In this document: positions 17,886-26,353 of the stretch, in pieces
Layout of the letters: every line of letters starts with the position of its first letter
Numbering within the stretch: the first letter of the stretch is position 1
NCBI GenBank assembly: GCA_031082225.1
Contig: JAVHLG010000014.1
Span: forward strand, 1-64,000
DNA: 64,000 nt
From: Desulfovibrionaceae bacterium
Lineage (GTDB): Bacteria; Desulfobacterota; Desulfovibrionia; Desulfovibrionales; Desulfovibrionaceae
Direction of reading: 5' to 3'
Made by a program: the position numbers and the translations under genes
Notes under the pieces: generated by a model
Told to the model about the DNA's origin: nothing
What the model saw: only the letters and a program-made list of their open reading frames with translations
The model's database searches: none

Positions 17886-19238
17886 TCAAGGGGCGCCGCG
17901 CAAGGCTTCCCCATCGCCCGGGAAAAAGCTGGCGAAGACCTCTTCGATGCGCTCCTCGACGCCCGCCAGCACTTTTTTGAGGTCGGTCCCCGTCAGAGAC
18001 AGGGCCTCCACGGCTGCGGGCAAGAGGGCCGGGACGCGCCATTCCCCGCTGGTCCCGATCTCCAGGGCGTTGACCAAAAAATCCGCCACATGGATCACGG
18101 CCGGTTCCTCGATGAACAGGGGTTCGCCCAGGTCGTGGTGGTAGCGCACCATCTTTTCCAGGGCCGCCGGATACTGCCATTTGCGCAGAAGCAATCCGCC
18201 CAGGTGGCCGTGGTCGAACCCGAAGATCTCCCCCTCGGCCTGGGTCAGGGTGATGAACTCCTCCCGTGACCGGCGAAGCGACGCCCCGGACGGACCGGGG
18301 AGATGCTTGTAGAGCACCAGGCGGCCGATGTCGTGCAAAAGCCCGGCCACGAAAGAGCTTTCCCCGGCGCTTGATCCGGCGTGTTCGGCCAGGGCCCGGG
18401 CGATCATCCCGCAGCCGATGCTGTGCTTCCAGAAGGCCTTCATGTTGATGTATTCCGGGGGGATGTCCCGGAAGATGGGCAGCACGGACACGCCCAGGGC
18501 CAGGGTGGCCAGTTGTTTGCCGCCCACGATCATCACCGCCCGGGTCAGGCTGTCCACCTTGGCCGGAAACCGTTTCTCCACGGCCCGGGAGGCCCGGCGG
18601 TAGAAGGCGCTGTTGACGAGCTTCAACAGTTTGGCCGAAAGGCTGGCGTCCGTGCCGATGATCCGCGCGGCGTCCTCCACGCTGCTTCTCGGGTCGTGCA
18701 GCACCTCGTTGATGCGCGTAAACACCTCGGGCAGGGACACCAGTTGCGGATCCTCGCGCAGCAGATCCTCGGGGGTGGGGATGGGCTCGGCCGCCGCCCC
18801 GGCCGGGGGTTTGGGCACGGGCCGGGCCTGGGGCTTCGGGGCCGGAGCGCCTTTCCCGGACGCCTCCAGGGCGGCCCGGGCCAGCCGTTTGGCGGTTCTG
18901 GCCACGCTTAAGCGAAAAACCGTGGCCGCCACCTCCTCCCGCAGGTCCACGAACACGAAACGGCCCCTGGCCGCCTCCATGGCCTGTTCAAAAAAATCGG
19001 CAGGCTTGGGCCCCTCGGGCGCGGGAGGCGTCTCCCTGTCGGCGCTGGGCGGCCCGGGCGGGGCTTTGGGCCGGGCGACGACGACATCCACATCCCCGAC
19101 CCCCCAGCCGGCCAGCATGGTCAGGTGCGAGCGCTCCAGGCGCGTGCCCCGGGGCATGAGGAACCGTCCCCCCGGGGTCTTGACGTCCTCGGCGAGTTCC
19201 ATGCCCGGAGACAGATCGGAAACACTGACTTTGACCAT
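17886..19238 (-). CDS. HDOD-domain signalling protein
   Basis: 450 residues with a perfect AGGAGG start. The N-terminal 60 residues form a small SAF/beta-clip-like domain (SPGMELAEDVKTPGGRFLMP). A Pro-rich linker follows, then an HDOD domain about 165-370 (VLHDPRSSVEDAARIIGTDA, AGLLHDIGRLVLYK). HDOD proteins resemble HD-GYP enzymes, but most lack phosphodiesterase activity. Here HDIGR keeps HD, though the GYP motif is absent. They act in chemotaxis, type IV pili or c-di-GMP circuits. The location between a membrane sensor and the tad activator suggests a surface-behaviour role. Confidence 0.85.
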   Translation of the reverse strand: MVKVSVSDLSPGMELAEDVKTPGGRFLMPRGTRLERSHLTMLAGWGVGDVDVVVARPKAPPGPPSADRETPPAPEGPKPADFFEQAMEAARGRFVFVDLREEVAATVFRLSVARTAKRLARAALEASGKGAPAPKPQARPVPKPPAGAAAEPIPTPEDLLREDPQLVSLPEVFTRINEVLHDPRSSVEDAARIIGTDASLSAKLLKLVNSAFYRRASRAVEKRFPAKVDSLTRAVMIVGGKQLATLALGVSVLPIFRDIPPEYINMKAFWKHSIGCGMIARALAEHAGSSAGESSFVAGLLHDIGRLVLYKHLPGPSGASLRRSREEFITLTQAEGEIFGFDHGHLGGLLLRKWQYPAALEKMVRYHHDLGEPLFIEEPAVIHVADFLVNALEIGTSGEWRVPALLPAAVEALSLTGTDLKKVLAGVEERIEEVFASFFPGDGEALRGAP

Positions 19239-19321
19239 GTCCTCCTCGTTGTTCGCGGCACTGGACCCTGCGCCTGACGGCGGCTTCTTTCACCGGATAT
19301 GGAGACAAACACGGGGGGGTG

Positions 19322-20887
19322 TCAAGGAGCGGGCTGCGCCCCCGCCCATTCCTGGATGGGCATGTCTCCCAGCTCCACTTCCACGCAAAATCCTTCGCTG
19401 TCGCGCACGATGCCGAACACGCCGTGGTTCTCGTTGAGATAGTTGATGAAGGCCAGAAGCTCGGGATCCTCCCGGGAGGGGTCGGCCTCCACGAAGGCCG
19501 GGCCCCGGGCCCGCATGACCAACAGCATCCGGCCGTCCGGGCCGCGCGCCGCCTGGCAGGCGATCTCCCCCGGACGTCCCGGCCGGGCCGCGTCCCGGAC
19601 CATGGCCAGACACCGCGAAACCCCATGGCTGACCGTGCGCCTGGCCGCCTGGACCACGAGGCCAGGGGAGTCCTTGGCGACAAGGGACAGTCCCCGGGCG
19701 GCGCATTCCGGCCGGGCCTGTTCCACGGCGTCGGCCAGCAGACGCCCGAGGTCCACGGCCTGATGCAGCCGTCCCCGGTTCTTGCGGGCGTCGAACAGGG
19801 TCCGCCTGCCCTCAAGCTCGGCGATCATCCGGGCCTTGACCTCGCCCATCTCGGCCAGAATCGCCTCCAGGCGGGGCACGGCGCGGCCCAGAAGGGCCGT
19901 CTCCAGGGCGGCGATGTCGTCCACCACCGGACCGTCCGGCCGCCCCAGGGCCGTTTCGGCAGCCTGGCGTGCGGCGGCGAAGGCCTCCCCGGTGCGGGCC
20001 GCCGCCTCCAGGGTGCGGCGCATCTTAAGAAAAAGCCCCTCCAGGGAGGTCAGGGCGTTGCCCGTGGTGTGCAGGTAGGCGCCAGCCGACTGCACCAGCC
20101 CGGCCTGGAAGGCGATTTCCGCCTCCTTTTCGCTCAGGCGCTCCCGCAGGCGCGACTCCATGAGGGCCTTGGTCTTGGCCGCCAATTCCTCGGTGCGGCT
20201 GGCCACCCGGACCTCGAGGTCGGCATTGGCCCTGGCCAGTTCGATCTCGGCCCGGCGGCGGCGCACGATGTTCCCGGCGGACAGGATGACCAGCCCAAGC
20301 CCGCCCAGGGTCATCAGCCCCATCATGACCATGGCGCTTCGCGACTGGCGCACGACCCCGGTGACCGCCAGAAGATCCGTGAACGAGGCGGTCACCCCCA
20401 CCACCACGAACATCCCGCCCGCCCGCACCGGGGCCCAGGCGATGATCTCCTGCCGGTTTCCGCCCTTGAAGACGAAACGGCCCGCGCCCTCCCGGCCGGT
20501 GGAGGCCTCCGCCAAAAGCCGCTCCATGCCCGAGGCCAGATCGTTCCCGTCGCCAGCGGAGGATGCGTCCGACAACCCGCCGCACCAGGGCAGTCCGGGG
20601 TCGCCCTGGCAATCGGACCGGCCCGGGGCGAACATCCAGGCCCCTCCGCCCAAAAGACTCACCGGATCAAGGATGCGCTGACGTATCTCGGATTCGATGA
20701 CCGGGGGGGCATCGACGCCATGCCGGGACTCGATGAGTTGTTCCGCGTTCCGGGCCAGGCTGCGGGCCATTTCGAGCTGGGTCCTGCAAAAGGCGGCAGA
20801 GGTTCCGGCGCGCAGGGCCCCCTCGTAATTGAACACCAGGTACCAGCCCAGCACAATGCCAAGCGCGGCCACGATGGGCAGGGTCAT
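19322..20887 (-). CDS. Membrane sensor with LHxxGN-type H-box and degenerate kinase core
   Basis: 521 residues, starting MTLPIVAALG after GGGAGG. A first membrane helix, an extracytoplasmic sensor domain about 25-180 and a second helix about 186-207 are followed by a coiled coil. Then comes YLHTTGNALTSL with His273, a form of the LHNxGNxL phosphorylation motif of a less common kinase class. The following 230 residues keep the length of an ATPase domain, but I cannot find the usual DxGxG or GxGxG boxes. It may be a kinase with a diverged ATPase or an inactive sensor. It lies upstream of the HDOD gene on the same strand. Confidence 0.7.
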   Translation of the reverse strand: MTLPIVAALGIVLGWYLVFNYEGALRAGTSAAFCRTQLEMARSLARNAEQLIESRHGVDAPPVIESEIRQRILDPVSLLGGGAWMFAPGRSDCQGDPGLPWCGGLSDASSAGDGNDLASGMERLLAEASTGREGAGRFVFKGGNRQEIIAWAPVRAGGMFVVVGVTASFTDLLAVTGVVRQSRSAMVMMGLMTLGGLGLVILSAGNIVRRRRAEIELARANADLEVRVASRTEELAAKTKALMESRLRERLSEKEAEIAFQAGLVQSAGAYLHTTGNALTSLEGLFLKMRRTLEAAARTGEAFAAARQAAETALGRPDGPVVDDIAALETALLGRAVPRLEAILAEMGEVKARMIAELEGRRTLFDARKNRGRLHQAVDLGRLLADAVEQARPECAARGLSLVAKDSPGLVVQAARRTVSHGVSRCLAMVRDAARPGRPGEIACQAARGPDGRMLLVMRARGPAFVEADPSREDPELLAFINYLNENHGVFGIVRDSEGFCVEVELGDMPIQEWAGAQPAP

Positions 20888-21210
20888 GTCCGCCTCCCAT
20901 CGAAATCGCGAAAAAAAAGCTGTACGACCGGACGGTCTCCCGTCCGCCCCCTCCTCCCGACTGGTCATCGCTCTCCCTCACGCCGGTTCCGTGCCCGGTT
21001 CAAAGCCGCGTCGAACAGGCCTCCCCCCGTTCGACCGGGACATGTCCGGACGCGCCGCACATGACCGGGTGGCCGCCCTGCGACGGCCGTTTGCAATCCT
21101 ACCGGAATCGCGGCCTGCCGCCAAACAAAAAGCGCGGCCGCTCCGGGCGACACCCGGCCCGGACGCGGCGGCGCAGTGCAGCGTGCCGCCTTGCTTCCAA
21201 CGAACCTGGT

Positions 21211-21242
21211 CCCTGAGCCTTATAAAGGGAAACGGCTCAGGG
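21211..21242. other. 9-bp stem inverted repeat downstream of glycosyltransferase
   Basis: CCCTGAGCC and GGCTCAGGG are separated by 14 AT-rich bases, about 50 bp after the stop of the minus-strand gene at 21290. No T-run follows, so it is a weak or Rho-assisted end signal at best. The rest of the 402-bp gap 20888-21289 shows no gene. Confidence 0.5.
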
Positions 21243-21289
21243 CGGCCCGTATGTCGCGCCATGCCGCCAAACGCGACGGCTCGAATAGC

Positions 21290-22906
21290 TCACCCGCCCA
21301 GGCTGATGGAATCCAGGCGACGCACCTCGTCGATCCGTTCCAGCCACTTGTAGTGGAACTTCACGTCGTTGCCCATGATGCTGCCCTGGGCCGCATATCC
21401 CAGTTGGCTTCGCAGGGAGGTGCCGGAATTCTGCCGATGTACGCAGGTCACCGTACCACAGTACATCACCTTCCAACCTGCCAGACACAATTGCAGATCA
21501 TGGTCCGTATCGTCGATCTGGGAAGGGCTGTAACGGATGTCGAACCAGGGGGCGTCGCGCAGGGACGCCACGCGCAACAGGTGCTGACATCCCATGACCA
21601 CCCTGGTCTCCCGGATGACGTCATAGAGTCCGATGTCGTATTGCATATACGGGGTGGGCAGGCTGACCCGGATGGCGTCATCGGTGCAGAAGGAGACGTG
21701 GCGATACAGATATTGCAGAAGGGGAAATTCCCCGGGAAAGACGATCTTGCAGCCCACATTGCCGATGGCCGGATCGCCCTCGGCCACGGTGAGCATGTGG
21801 GACAGCCAGTCGGGCTGCAGATAGATGTCGTCGTCCAGGAAGGCCACGTAGTCGCTCTCCCGCACGGCGGATTGGGCGAGTAGCCAGTTGCGGGCTGCCG
21901 GGGCCCCGATGTTCACGGGCAGTTCGATGATCTCGAAGGGATTGTCCGGGAAAAGACCCCGGGCCTTGGCCACCACGGCGGCGCTGTCGTCGGTGCAGCC
22001 GTTTAAGAGCACCAGGATGCGGGCCGGGCCGATCCGGGTGGCGGCCAGGCTTTCCAGGGTTTCGCCCAGGATCGTGGCCTTGTTGAAACTGTAAAGCGCG
22101 ATGCACACCTTTTTGCGGTCCATCAGGCCGGGATCGGGCGTAAAGGGCCGCCGCAGGGCCTCAGCGCGCAGGGCGAAGGGACGCTGCAGCGGATCCAGGG
22201 CCGAGGCCCGCTCATAGAGCGCCACGGCCTCGTCGGTCCGTCCGGCGCGACGATGCATTTCCGCCGCCCGGGCCAGGAAAAAGGGGTCGTTGACATGGGT
22301 TTTGAGAGCCTCCCACAGGGGCCAGGCCCCGGCGTCGTCGCCCAGGGTGGCGTGATGGTCGAAAAGCCGCTTGTTCCAGAGCCCGCGCAGGGCCTTGGGG
22401 CAGTTGAAGCGGGCCAGTTCCGGGCAGGGACGCGATCCCACGAAGAGATCCAGGTTCAAAAGCAGGTCGGCGTACCGGACGGCCATGGGATGCTTGGATA
22501 ACACGGCAATGCAGGCCCGACGCAGATCCTCATGGCACTGTTTGAAGGGCAGGGCGCGCATTTCATTGAGGACTTCGGGCTTAGCATGGGTGGCCTCGAT
22601 GATCTTGACCACCATGTCAGCCCCGGGGGCCACGCCGGTGTCGCATCCCAGACGCAGGATGTCGGGATCCAGGGGGGACAGATTGACCGCCGCCTTGAGG
22701 GCCTGCTCCAGAAAAGGTCGGATATCCGGGGACTGCACCCCGCCGGGTTCGGCAAAGACCCGGTTGACGAAACTCACGGCCAGCGGCGAATCCACCTGAA
22801 AATTATGCAGATAATTCCGGTAGTAGTCTTTTGCGTCCGGCATGGCCAGGGCCTGCATCTCGCCCAGTATGCCCGGTCTTATCCCGTTTCCCACGGCCTG
22901 CGTCAT
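21290..22906 (-). CDS. Family 2 glycosyltransferase with N-terminal helical repeat region
   Basis: 538 residues, starting MTQAVGNGIRPG after AAGGAG. The N-terminal 240 residues are helical, with one clear TPR-like unit (GRTDEAVALYERASALDPLQ). The GT-A domain begins at KKVCIALYSFNKATILGETL, with NIGAPAARNWLLAQS, the metal-binding motif FLDDDIYLQPDW, and IDDTDHDLQLCLAG near the end. This is an inverting GT2-type enzyme that moves a sugar from a nucleotide-sugar; the acceptor is unknown. A sigma-54 type promoter at 22949-22963 suggests co-regulation with surface appendages, such as flagellin or pilin glycosylation. That role is inferred from the promoter only. Confidence 0.85.
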   Translation of the reverse strand: MTQAVGNGIRPGILGEMQALAMPDAKDYYRNYLHNFQVDSPLAVSFVNRVFAEPGGVQSPDIRPFLEQALKAAVNLSPLDPDILRLGCDTGVAPGADMVVKIIEATHAKPEVLNEMRALPFKQCHEDLRRACIAVLSKHPMAVRYADLLLNLDLFVGSRPCPELARFNCPKALRGLWNKRLFDHHATLGDDAGAWPLWEALKTHVNDPFFLARAAEMHRRAGRTDEAVALYERASALDPLQRPFALRAEALRRPFTPDPGLMDRKKVCIALYSFNKATILGETLESLAATRIGPARILVLLNGCTDDSAAVVAKARGLFPDNPFEIIELPVNIGAPAARNWLLAQSAVRESDYVAFLDDDIYLQPDWLSHMLTVAEGDPAIGNVGCKIVFPGEFPLLQYLYRHVSFCTDDAIRVSLPTPYMQYDIGLYDVIRETRVVMGCQHLLRVASLRDAPWFDIRYSPSQIDDTDHDLQLCLAGWKVMYCGTVTCVHRQNSGTSLRSQLGYAAQGSIMGNDVKFHYKWLERIDEVRRLDSISLGG

Positions 22907-22948
22907 GACCTGCTCCTTTTTTCGTCGGGTGCGACGCGAGGACTTTAT

Positions 22949-22963
22949 GCAAACATCGCACCA
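22949..22963 (-). promoter_or_regulatory. Sigma-54 type promoter of glycosyltransferase gene
   Basis: The minus strand reads TGGTGCG-ATGT-TTGC followed by A. Nine of eleven fixed positions of TGGCACG-N4-TTGC match, including GG and GC with correct spacing. Predicted start is about 31 bases before the ATG at 22906. Confidence 0.6.
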
Positions 22964-23064
22964 CAACCAGGTCACGACCACAACACAAAACCCGGCGCCA
23001 CAAGCATGCCAGGCCATGCCCGTGACGCCGGGTTGCGCACGAGGCGTCCGCCCCGCGATCCGGC

Positions 23065-23862
23065 CTATTCGGAGACGGAAATCCCGTATTCGATGCGTTC
23101 CAGGCCGTCCACGCCGTCGGCCATGCCCTGGTCGTCGCCCTCTTCCACGATGCGCGGCTGAAACACCTTGGCCTTACGCCGCTTCTTGGCCATGATCTCC
23201 TTGAGCAGTTCGTCGCGCCCCATGTAGCAGTCCAGGCACATGTCGTCGCGGGGGCTGAATTCCTGTACCCGCTTTTTCAGATTGCACACCTTGCAGGTAC
23301 GCACCTCGCGGCTTTCCGTGATCAGGTCGTCGTCCTCCTCCTCTTCCCGGACATCGAGAAGGGGGTCGAATCCCACTTTTTCCTCGTCTTCAAACGCCTC
23401 CCGGCCGCCGGGCTCAGCCTGCTCCGGCTTGGCCGCCCGGGCGGGTTTCTCTCCGCCCCGCACCGACACGGCAGTCCCCTCGCCCTTGCCGCCGACCTTG
23501 GCCACCCGGGCCTTGGGTTTTTCCCGGGCCCCCGCGTTCTCGACGCGTCCGCGCTTGCCCGTCTCTCCCGACAGCGGCCACGGCCCCTTGCGGGTTTCGA
23601 TGACCACCTCGGTCAGGCACACCTCGGGAAACAGGTCGGCCAGGATGCGGGTCAACTGGAACTTCTTGTCCAGCCCTTTTCGCCGGATACGGATATAGGC
23701 CCGGTTGCCCTGCACGGTCGGCCAGATGGCCTTTTCCAGATTCGGATCGGCCTCGCCCAAAAACCTGCCCTCAATGACCAACCCCCGTTGGCAGATGAAA
23801 TATTCCTCGTCGACGTCGCCTGCAAAATAGTCCGCGTCACGCGGGATTCTCTTCCAATCCAT
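23065..23862 (-). CDS. Hypothetical zinc-ribbon protein
   Basis: 265 residues, starting MDWKRIPRDADYF after GGGGGAAGGG. The N-terminal 115 residues look globular (ICQRGLVIEGRFLGEADPN; RAYIRIRRKGLDKKFQLTRI). A charged, low-complexity linker follows about 115-185. A C-terminal zinc ribbon has CKVC and CLDC (about 200-225), then a Lys/Arg-rich helix KKRRKAK. The ribbon and basic tail suggest nucleic-acid or ribosome contact. I do not recognise the family. It is a single gene with a gap on both sides. Confidence 0.75.
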   Translation of the reverse strand: MDWKRIPRDADYFAGDVDEEYFICQRGLVIEGRFLGEADPNLEKAIWPTVQGNRAYIRIRRKGLDKKFQLTRILADLFPEVCLTEVVIETRKGPWPLSGETGKRGRVENAGAREKPKARVAKVGGKGEGTAVSVRGGEKPARAAKPEQAEPGGREAFEDEEKVGFDPLLDVREEEEDDDLITESREVRTCKVCNLKKRVQEFSPRDDMCLDCYMGRDELLKEIMAKKRRKAKVFQPRIVEEGDDQGMADGVDGLERIEYGISVSE

Positions 23863-24101
23863 GACCCTTCCCCCTTGTGAAAACGCCTGCGGGCCACGCC
23901 CCGGGCGCTCCCGCAGCCCCGGCGCAGGCGCCGCATTGCAACCCGGAGACCGGCCCGGTCCGGCGGGTTCATCCATGACAAAACGCCCTTTCGAAAAAAC
24001 CGCCTCCCGGATCGCGCCCGGCCGCCTGACTCTCGTCCCGGTCCTCCCCGCCCGGGAAGGCCGGGTATCGCCCGCATGGCCTCTCGTGGTTCTTCCCTTA
24101 A

Positions 24102-24119
24102 AAAATACGCCCGTATTTT
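24102..24119. promoter_or_regulatory. Palindrome AAAATAC-GCCC-GTATTTT
   Basis: A perfect 7+7 bp AT-rich palindrome with a 4-base spacer in the 369-bp gene-free gap 23863-24231. It sits upstream of the minus-strand gene at 23065-23862 and downstream of the LUD gene, so it could be a repressor operator for the former. Nothing else clear is seen in this gap except the hairpin at 24160-24182. Confidence 0.4.
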
Positions 24120-24159
24120 GAAGAACAAAACGTCAAAAAAATGGTTGCGCGCGAATTTC

Positions 24160-24182
24160 GTGTCCGTCGATTTCGCGGACAC
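24160..24182 (-). terminator. Possible terminator hairpin after LUD-domain gene
   Basis: GTGTCCG and CGGACAC form a 7-bp stem about 50 bp after the minus-strand stop at 24232. Only AT-rich sequence, not a clean T-run, follows at once; a T-run lies about 20 bases further on. Confidence 0.4.
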
Positions 24183-24231
24183 GGCGCTGGCGCATCCAGG
24201 GAACCCGCCGCATCCGCAGAGGCGACTCCCG

Positions 24232-24885
24232 TCAGATGCCCAGATCCTGATCGATCAGGACGACCTTGATCCGGCCGGGCGGATAGGATTTTTCGGTGAT
24301 GGTCCATACGTTGCAAATACGTTCCGGGCTGTTGCAGTCCTGGCAAAACGAGGTCTTGACGCAGGGCGTCTTCTTGTCCAGGCGCATGGCGTTGGCCGGT
24401 GCGGCGAACTGCCGGATCCGGCTTGTGCCTTCGGCAACGCCGGGGACGATCTTGTTGCGCCCGGCCAGGACGATCACATGCCTGGGACCGAAATGCATGG
24501 CCCCCACCCGGTTGCCGATCATGTCCAGGTTGACCAGCTGCCCGGCCTCGGTGACGGCGTTGGTTCCGGTGAGAAAACAGTCCACCAGCAGGGCCTTTCG
24601 CCGCAGTTCGTACATCTTTGCCGGGGCCAGGCTTTTGTCCGTGGTGTTGAGCACGGCGTAATCGGGATTGTCCAAAAGCGCCGACACCAACCCCAAGGCC
24701 GCCACCGTGCCCGATCCGCCGAAGGAAACGCTTCCAGCCCCGGTCTCGGGAATAAGCTGCGTCAAAACCAATTCCGCCGCCGCCGCAGCGTCCGCCGCCA
24801 CATGGGCCTCGAAGTTGTTCGCCGCCAGGGCCTTCCTGACCGCCTCCAGGCGCTTGGCGGTGAATGCGGCCATGAAATCATCCAT
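24232..24885 (-). CDS. LUD-domain protein (lactate utilisation / DUF162 family)
   Basis: 217 residues, starting MDDFMAAFTAKRLEAVRKAL; a second ATG four codons on is also possible and the ribosome site is weak. It has the LUD fold signature VSFGGSGTVAALGLVSAL, TGTNAVTEAGQLVNLDMIGN and MHFGPRHVIVLAGRNKIV. A cysteine cluster near the C-terminus (CVKTSFCQDCNSPERIC) is typical of the stand-alone members common in anaerobes. LutC and related proteins act in lactate oxidation with iron-sulfur partners. Here no lutA or lutB is adjacent, so the substrate is unclear. The upstream frame extension is antisense-like and was rejected. Confidence 0.85.
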   Translation of the reverse strand: MDDFMAAFTAKRLEAVRKALAANNFEAHVAADAAAAAELVLTQLIPETGAGSVSFGGSGTVAALGLVSALLDNPDYAVLNTTDKSLAPAKMYELRRKALLVDCFLTGTNAVTEAGQLVNLDMIGNRVGAMHFGPRHVIVLAGRNKIVPGVAEGTSRIRQFAAPANAMRLDKKTPCVKTSFCQDCNSPERICNVWTITEKSYPPGRIKVVLIDQDLGI

Positions 24886-25004
24886 ATTTATCAACACTTT
24901 CAATTGGTTACCCCAACAAAGGGGCCTTCCCGGCGTCGGCCGGGCGCATACTGAAACGGGGCATGGAAAAAAGCAAGCCAAATGCCGTCCAAAAACCGGA
25001 TTTT

Positions 25005-25436
25005 CTACCGGTACAGGGTGCGCAACTCCTGGAGGAACTTGCCTACGGTGCGGTCTTTTTTGTCCTGGCGGGCCACCACCCACACCCCCCAGGAGATGGG
25101 GATGGAACGGTTTTTCGCGTCGGCGTACAGGGCGTTTAAGCCCTCGACGATGCTCCCCACGGTGAGGCCCTCGAAGAACATGTCGGTCTGACGGGCGATG
25201 CTGGTGAGGATGTCGCTGCACATGGTGTATTCGTTTTGCAAAATGATGTGCAGGATGCTTTCGCTCAGATTGAGCCCTTCCAGGATGCCGATGACCAGAT
25301 CGGTCTTTTCCGATCCCTCCAGGCGGTTCCAGTATCTGCCGTCCCGGCTGTCCTCGGCCCTGGCCCGGTCCGCGCACACGGCGCTGGCGGCCAGGACGCA
25401 CACCAGGGCAAGTCCGGGAAAAAAAGCTGTTCGCAT
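25005..25436 (-). CDS. Small exported protein of unknown function
   Basis: 143 residues. A clear signal peptide (FFPGLALVCVLAASAVCADR) is followed by a compact domain, RDGRYWNRLEGSEKTDLVIG and so on, with one Cys. The W..L...K...V.G...G pattern is reminiscent of Rap1a/Tai-type small periplasmic proteins, but this is weak. Single gene between the LUD gene and a phosphatase; no secretion-toxin gene is nearby. Periplasmic location is likely; the function is unknown. Confidence 0.7.
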   Translation of the reverse strand: MRTAFFPGLALVCVLAASAVCADRARAEDSRDGRYWNRLEGSEKTDLVIGILEGLNLSESILHIILQNEYTMCSDILTSIARQTDMFFEGLTVGSIVEGLNALYADAKNRSIPISWGVWVVARQDKKDRTVGKFLQELRTLYR

Positions 25437-25604
25437 GGATGATGGCCCCCGTGACCGTCAGACGCCGTTTCGGACGTGGAAAGGCTTCATTCGCCGCGTG
25501 CAAAGGCCCACGAAACCCTCCTACGCCACTGCCTCGCGCAATTCAACACGTCTTGACCGGTCACCCGGGAAAAAACGTCCGTGCGGCCCCGGACGGGCGT
25601 CGGC

Positions 25605-26270
25605 TCAATACGTCACCAGGCGGGGCGGCAGATGCGAGACGTCAAAACCCCCTACGCGTGGCCGCCCCCCCACGCTCAGACCTGCGATGGCCCCGTTGGG
25701 CACGGCAAAGGCCGCGCGGAACCCCCGGAAGCGGGCCATGGCCTGGGGGTCGGCGGCGGATTTTGCCCCGATGCCGCCGAAAAACCGCAACAGGACCGCC
25801 CGGATGAACTGGCCGTGACTGCACACCACGGTAAGTCCCGGCGGCACGTCGGGCCCTTCCACATAACGGCGATAAAACGCCTCCACCCGGACCACCAGTT
25901 CGGCAAAGGTCTCAGCCCCCGCGCCCTGGCGGTGGAGGGGGTCGCAACGCGCCCAGTAGCTGTCGATCATGGGGCGGCGCAGATCCCGGGTGGTTCCCTG
26001 GTAGCTCTCCGGGCCCAGATAGGTGAACTCCTGGACGGCCTCGACGGTCACGGGCACGTCCGGAAAGCGGTCCATGATGGGCCTGGCCGTATCCATGGCC
26101 CGGGAATAGGGCGAGACCACCAGACGATCCGGGGCCCGGGGCAGGGCCCCGGCCACGTGTGCGGCCTGTTGTCGGCCGACATCGGTCAGGGCCGACAGGC
26201 TGGGATGGCCGGTGGGCAACCCGGCGTTGGAGACGCTTTGCCCATGCCGGATGAGCCACAGTTCACTCAT
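25605..26270 (-). CDS. Histidine phosphatase (phosphoglycerate mutase superfamily)
   Basis: 221 residues, starting MSELWLIRHGQ after GGGAG. The catalytic phospho-His motif is LIRHGQSVSN at the N-terminus, with VSPYSRAMDTARPI and the second His in VVCSHGQFIRAV. Both core histidines and the Arg residues are present, so it should be an active phosphatase or mutase. The substrate cannot be read from sequence. It is divergent from serB with 83 bp between starts. Confidence 0.85.
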   Translation of the reverse strand: MSELWLIRHGQSVSNAGLPTGHPSLSALTDVGRQQAAHVAGALPRAPDRLVVSPYSRAMDTARPIMDRFPDVPVTVEAVQEFTYLGPESYQGTTRDLRRPMIDSYWARCDPLHRQGAGAETFAELVVRVEAFYRRYVEGPDVPPGLTVVCSHGQFIRAVLLRFFGGIGAKSAADPQAMARFRGFRAAFAVPNGAIAGLSVGGRPRVGGFDVSHLPPRLVTY

Positions 26271-26353
26271 GATCGCTCCCGTACCGCGCAACAGGACGGC
26301 AAGGCCGCCATCCGGCTTGCGCGCCCGGCGCGGGGTCTGTATAACCCCGGCCC

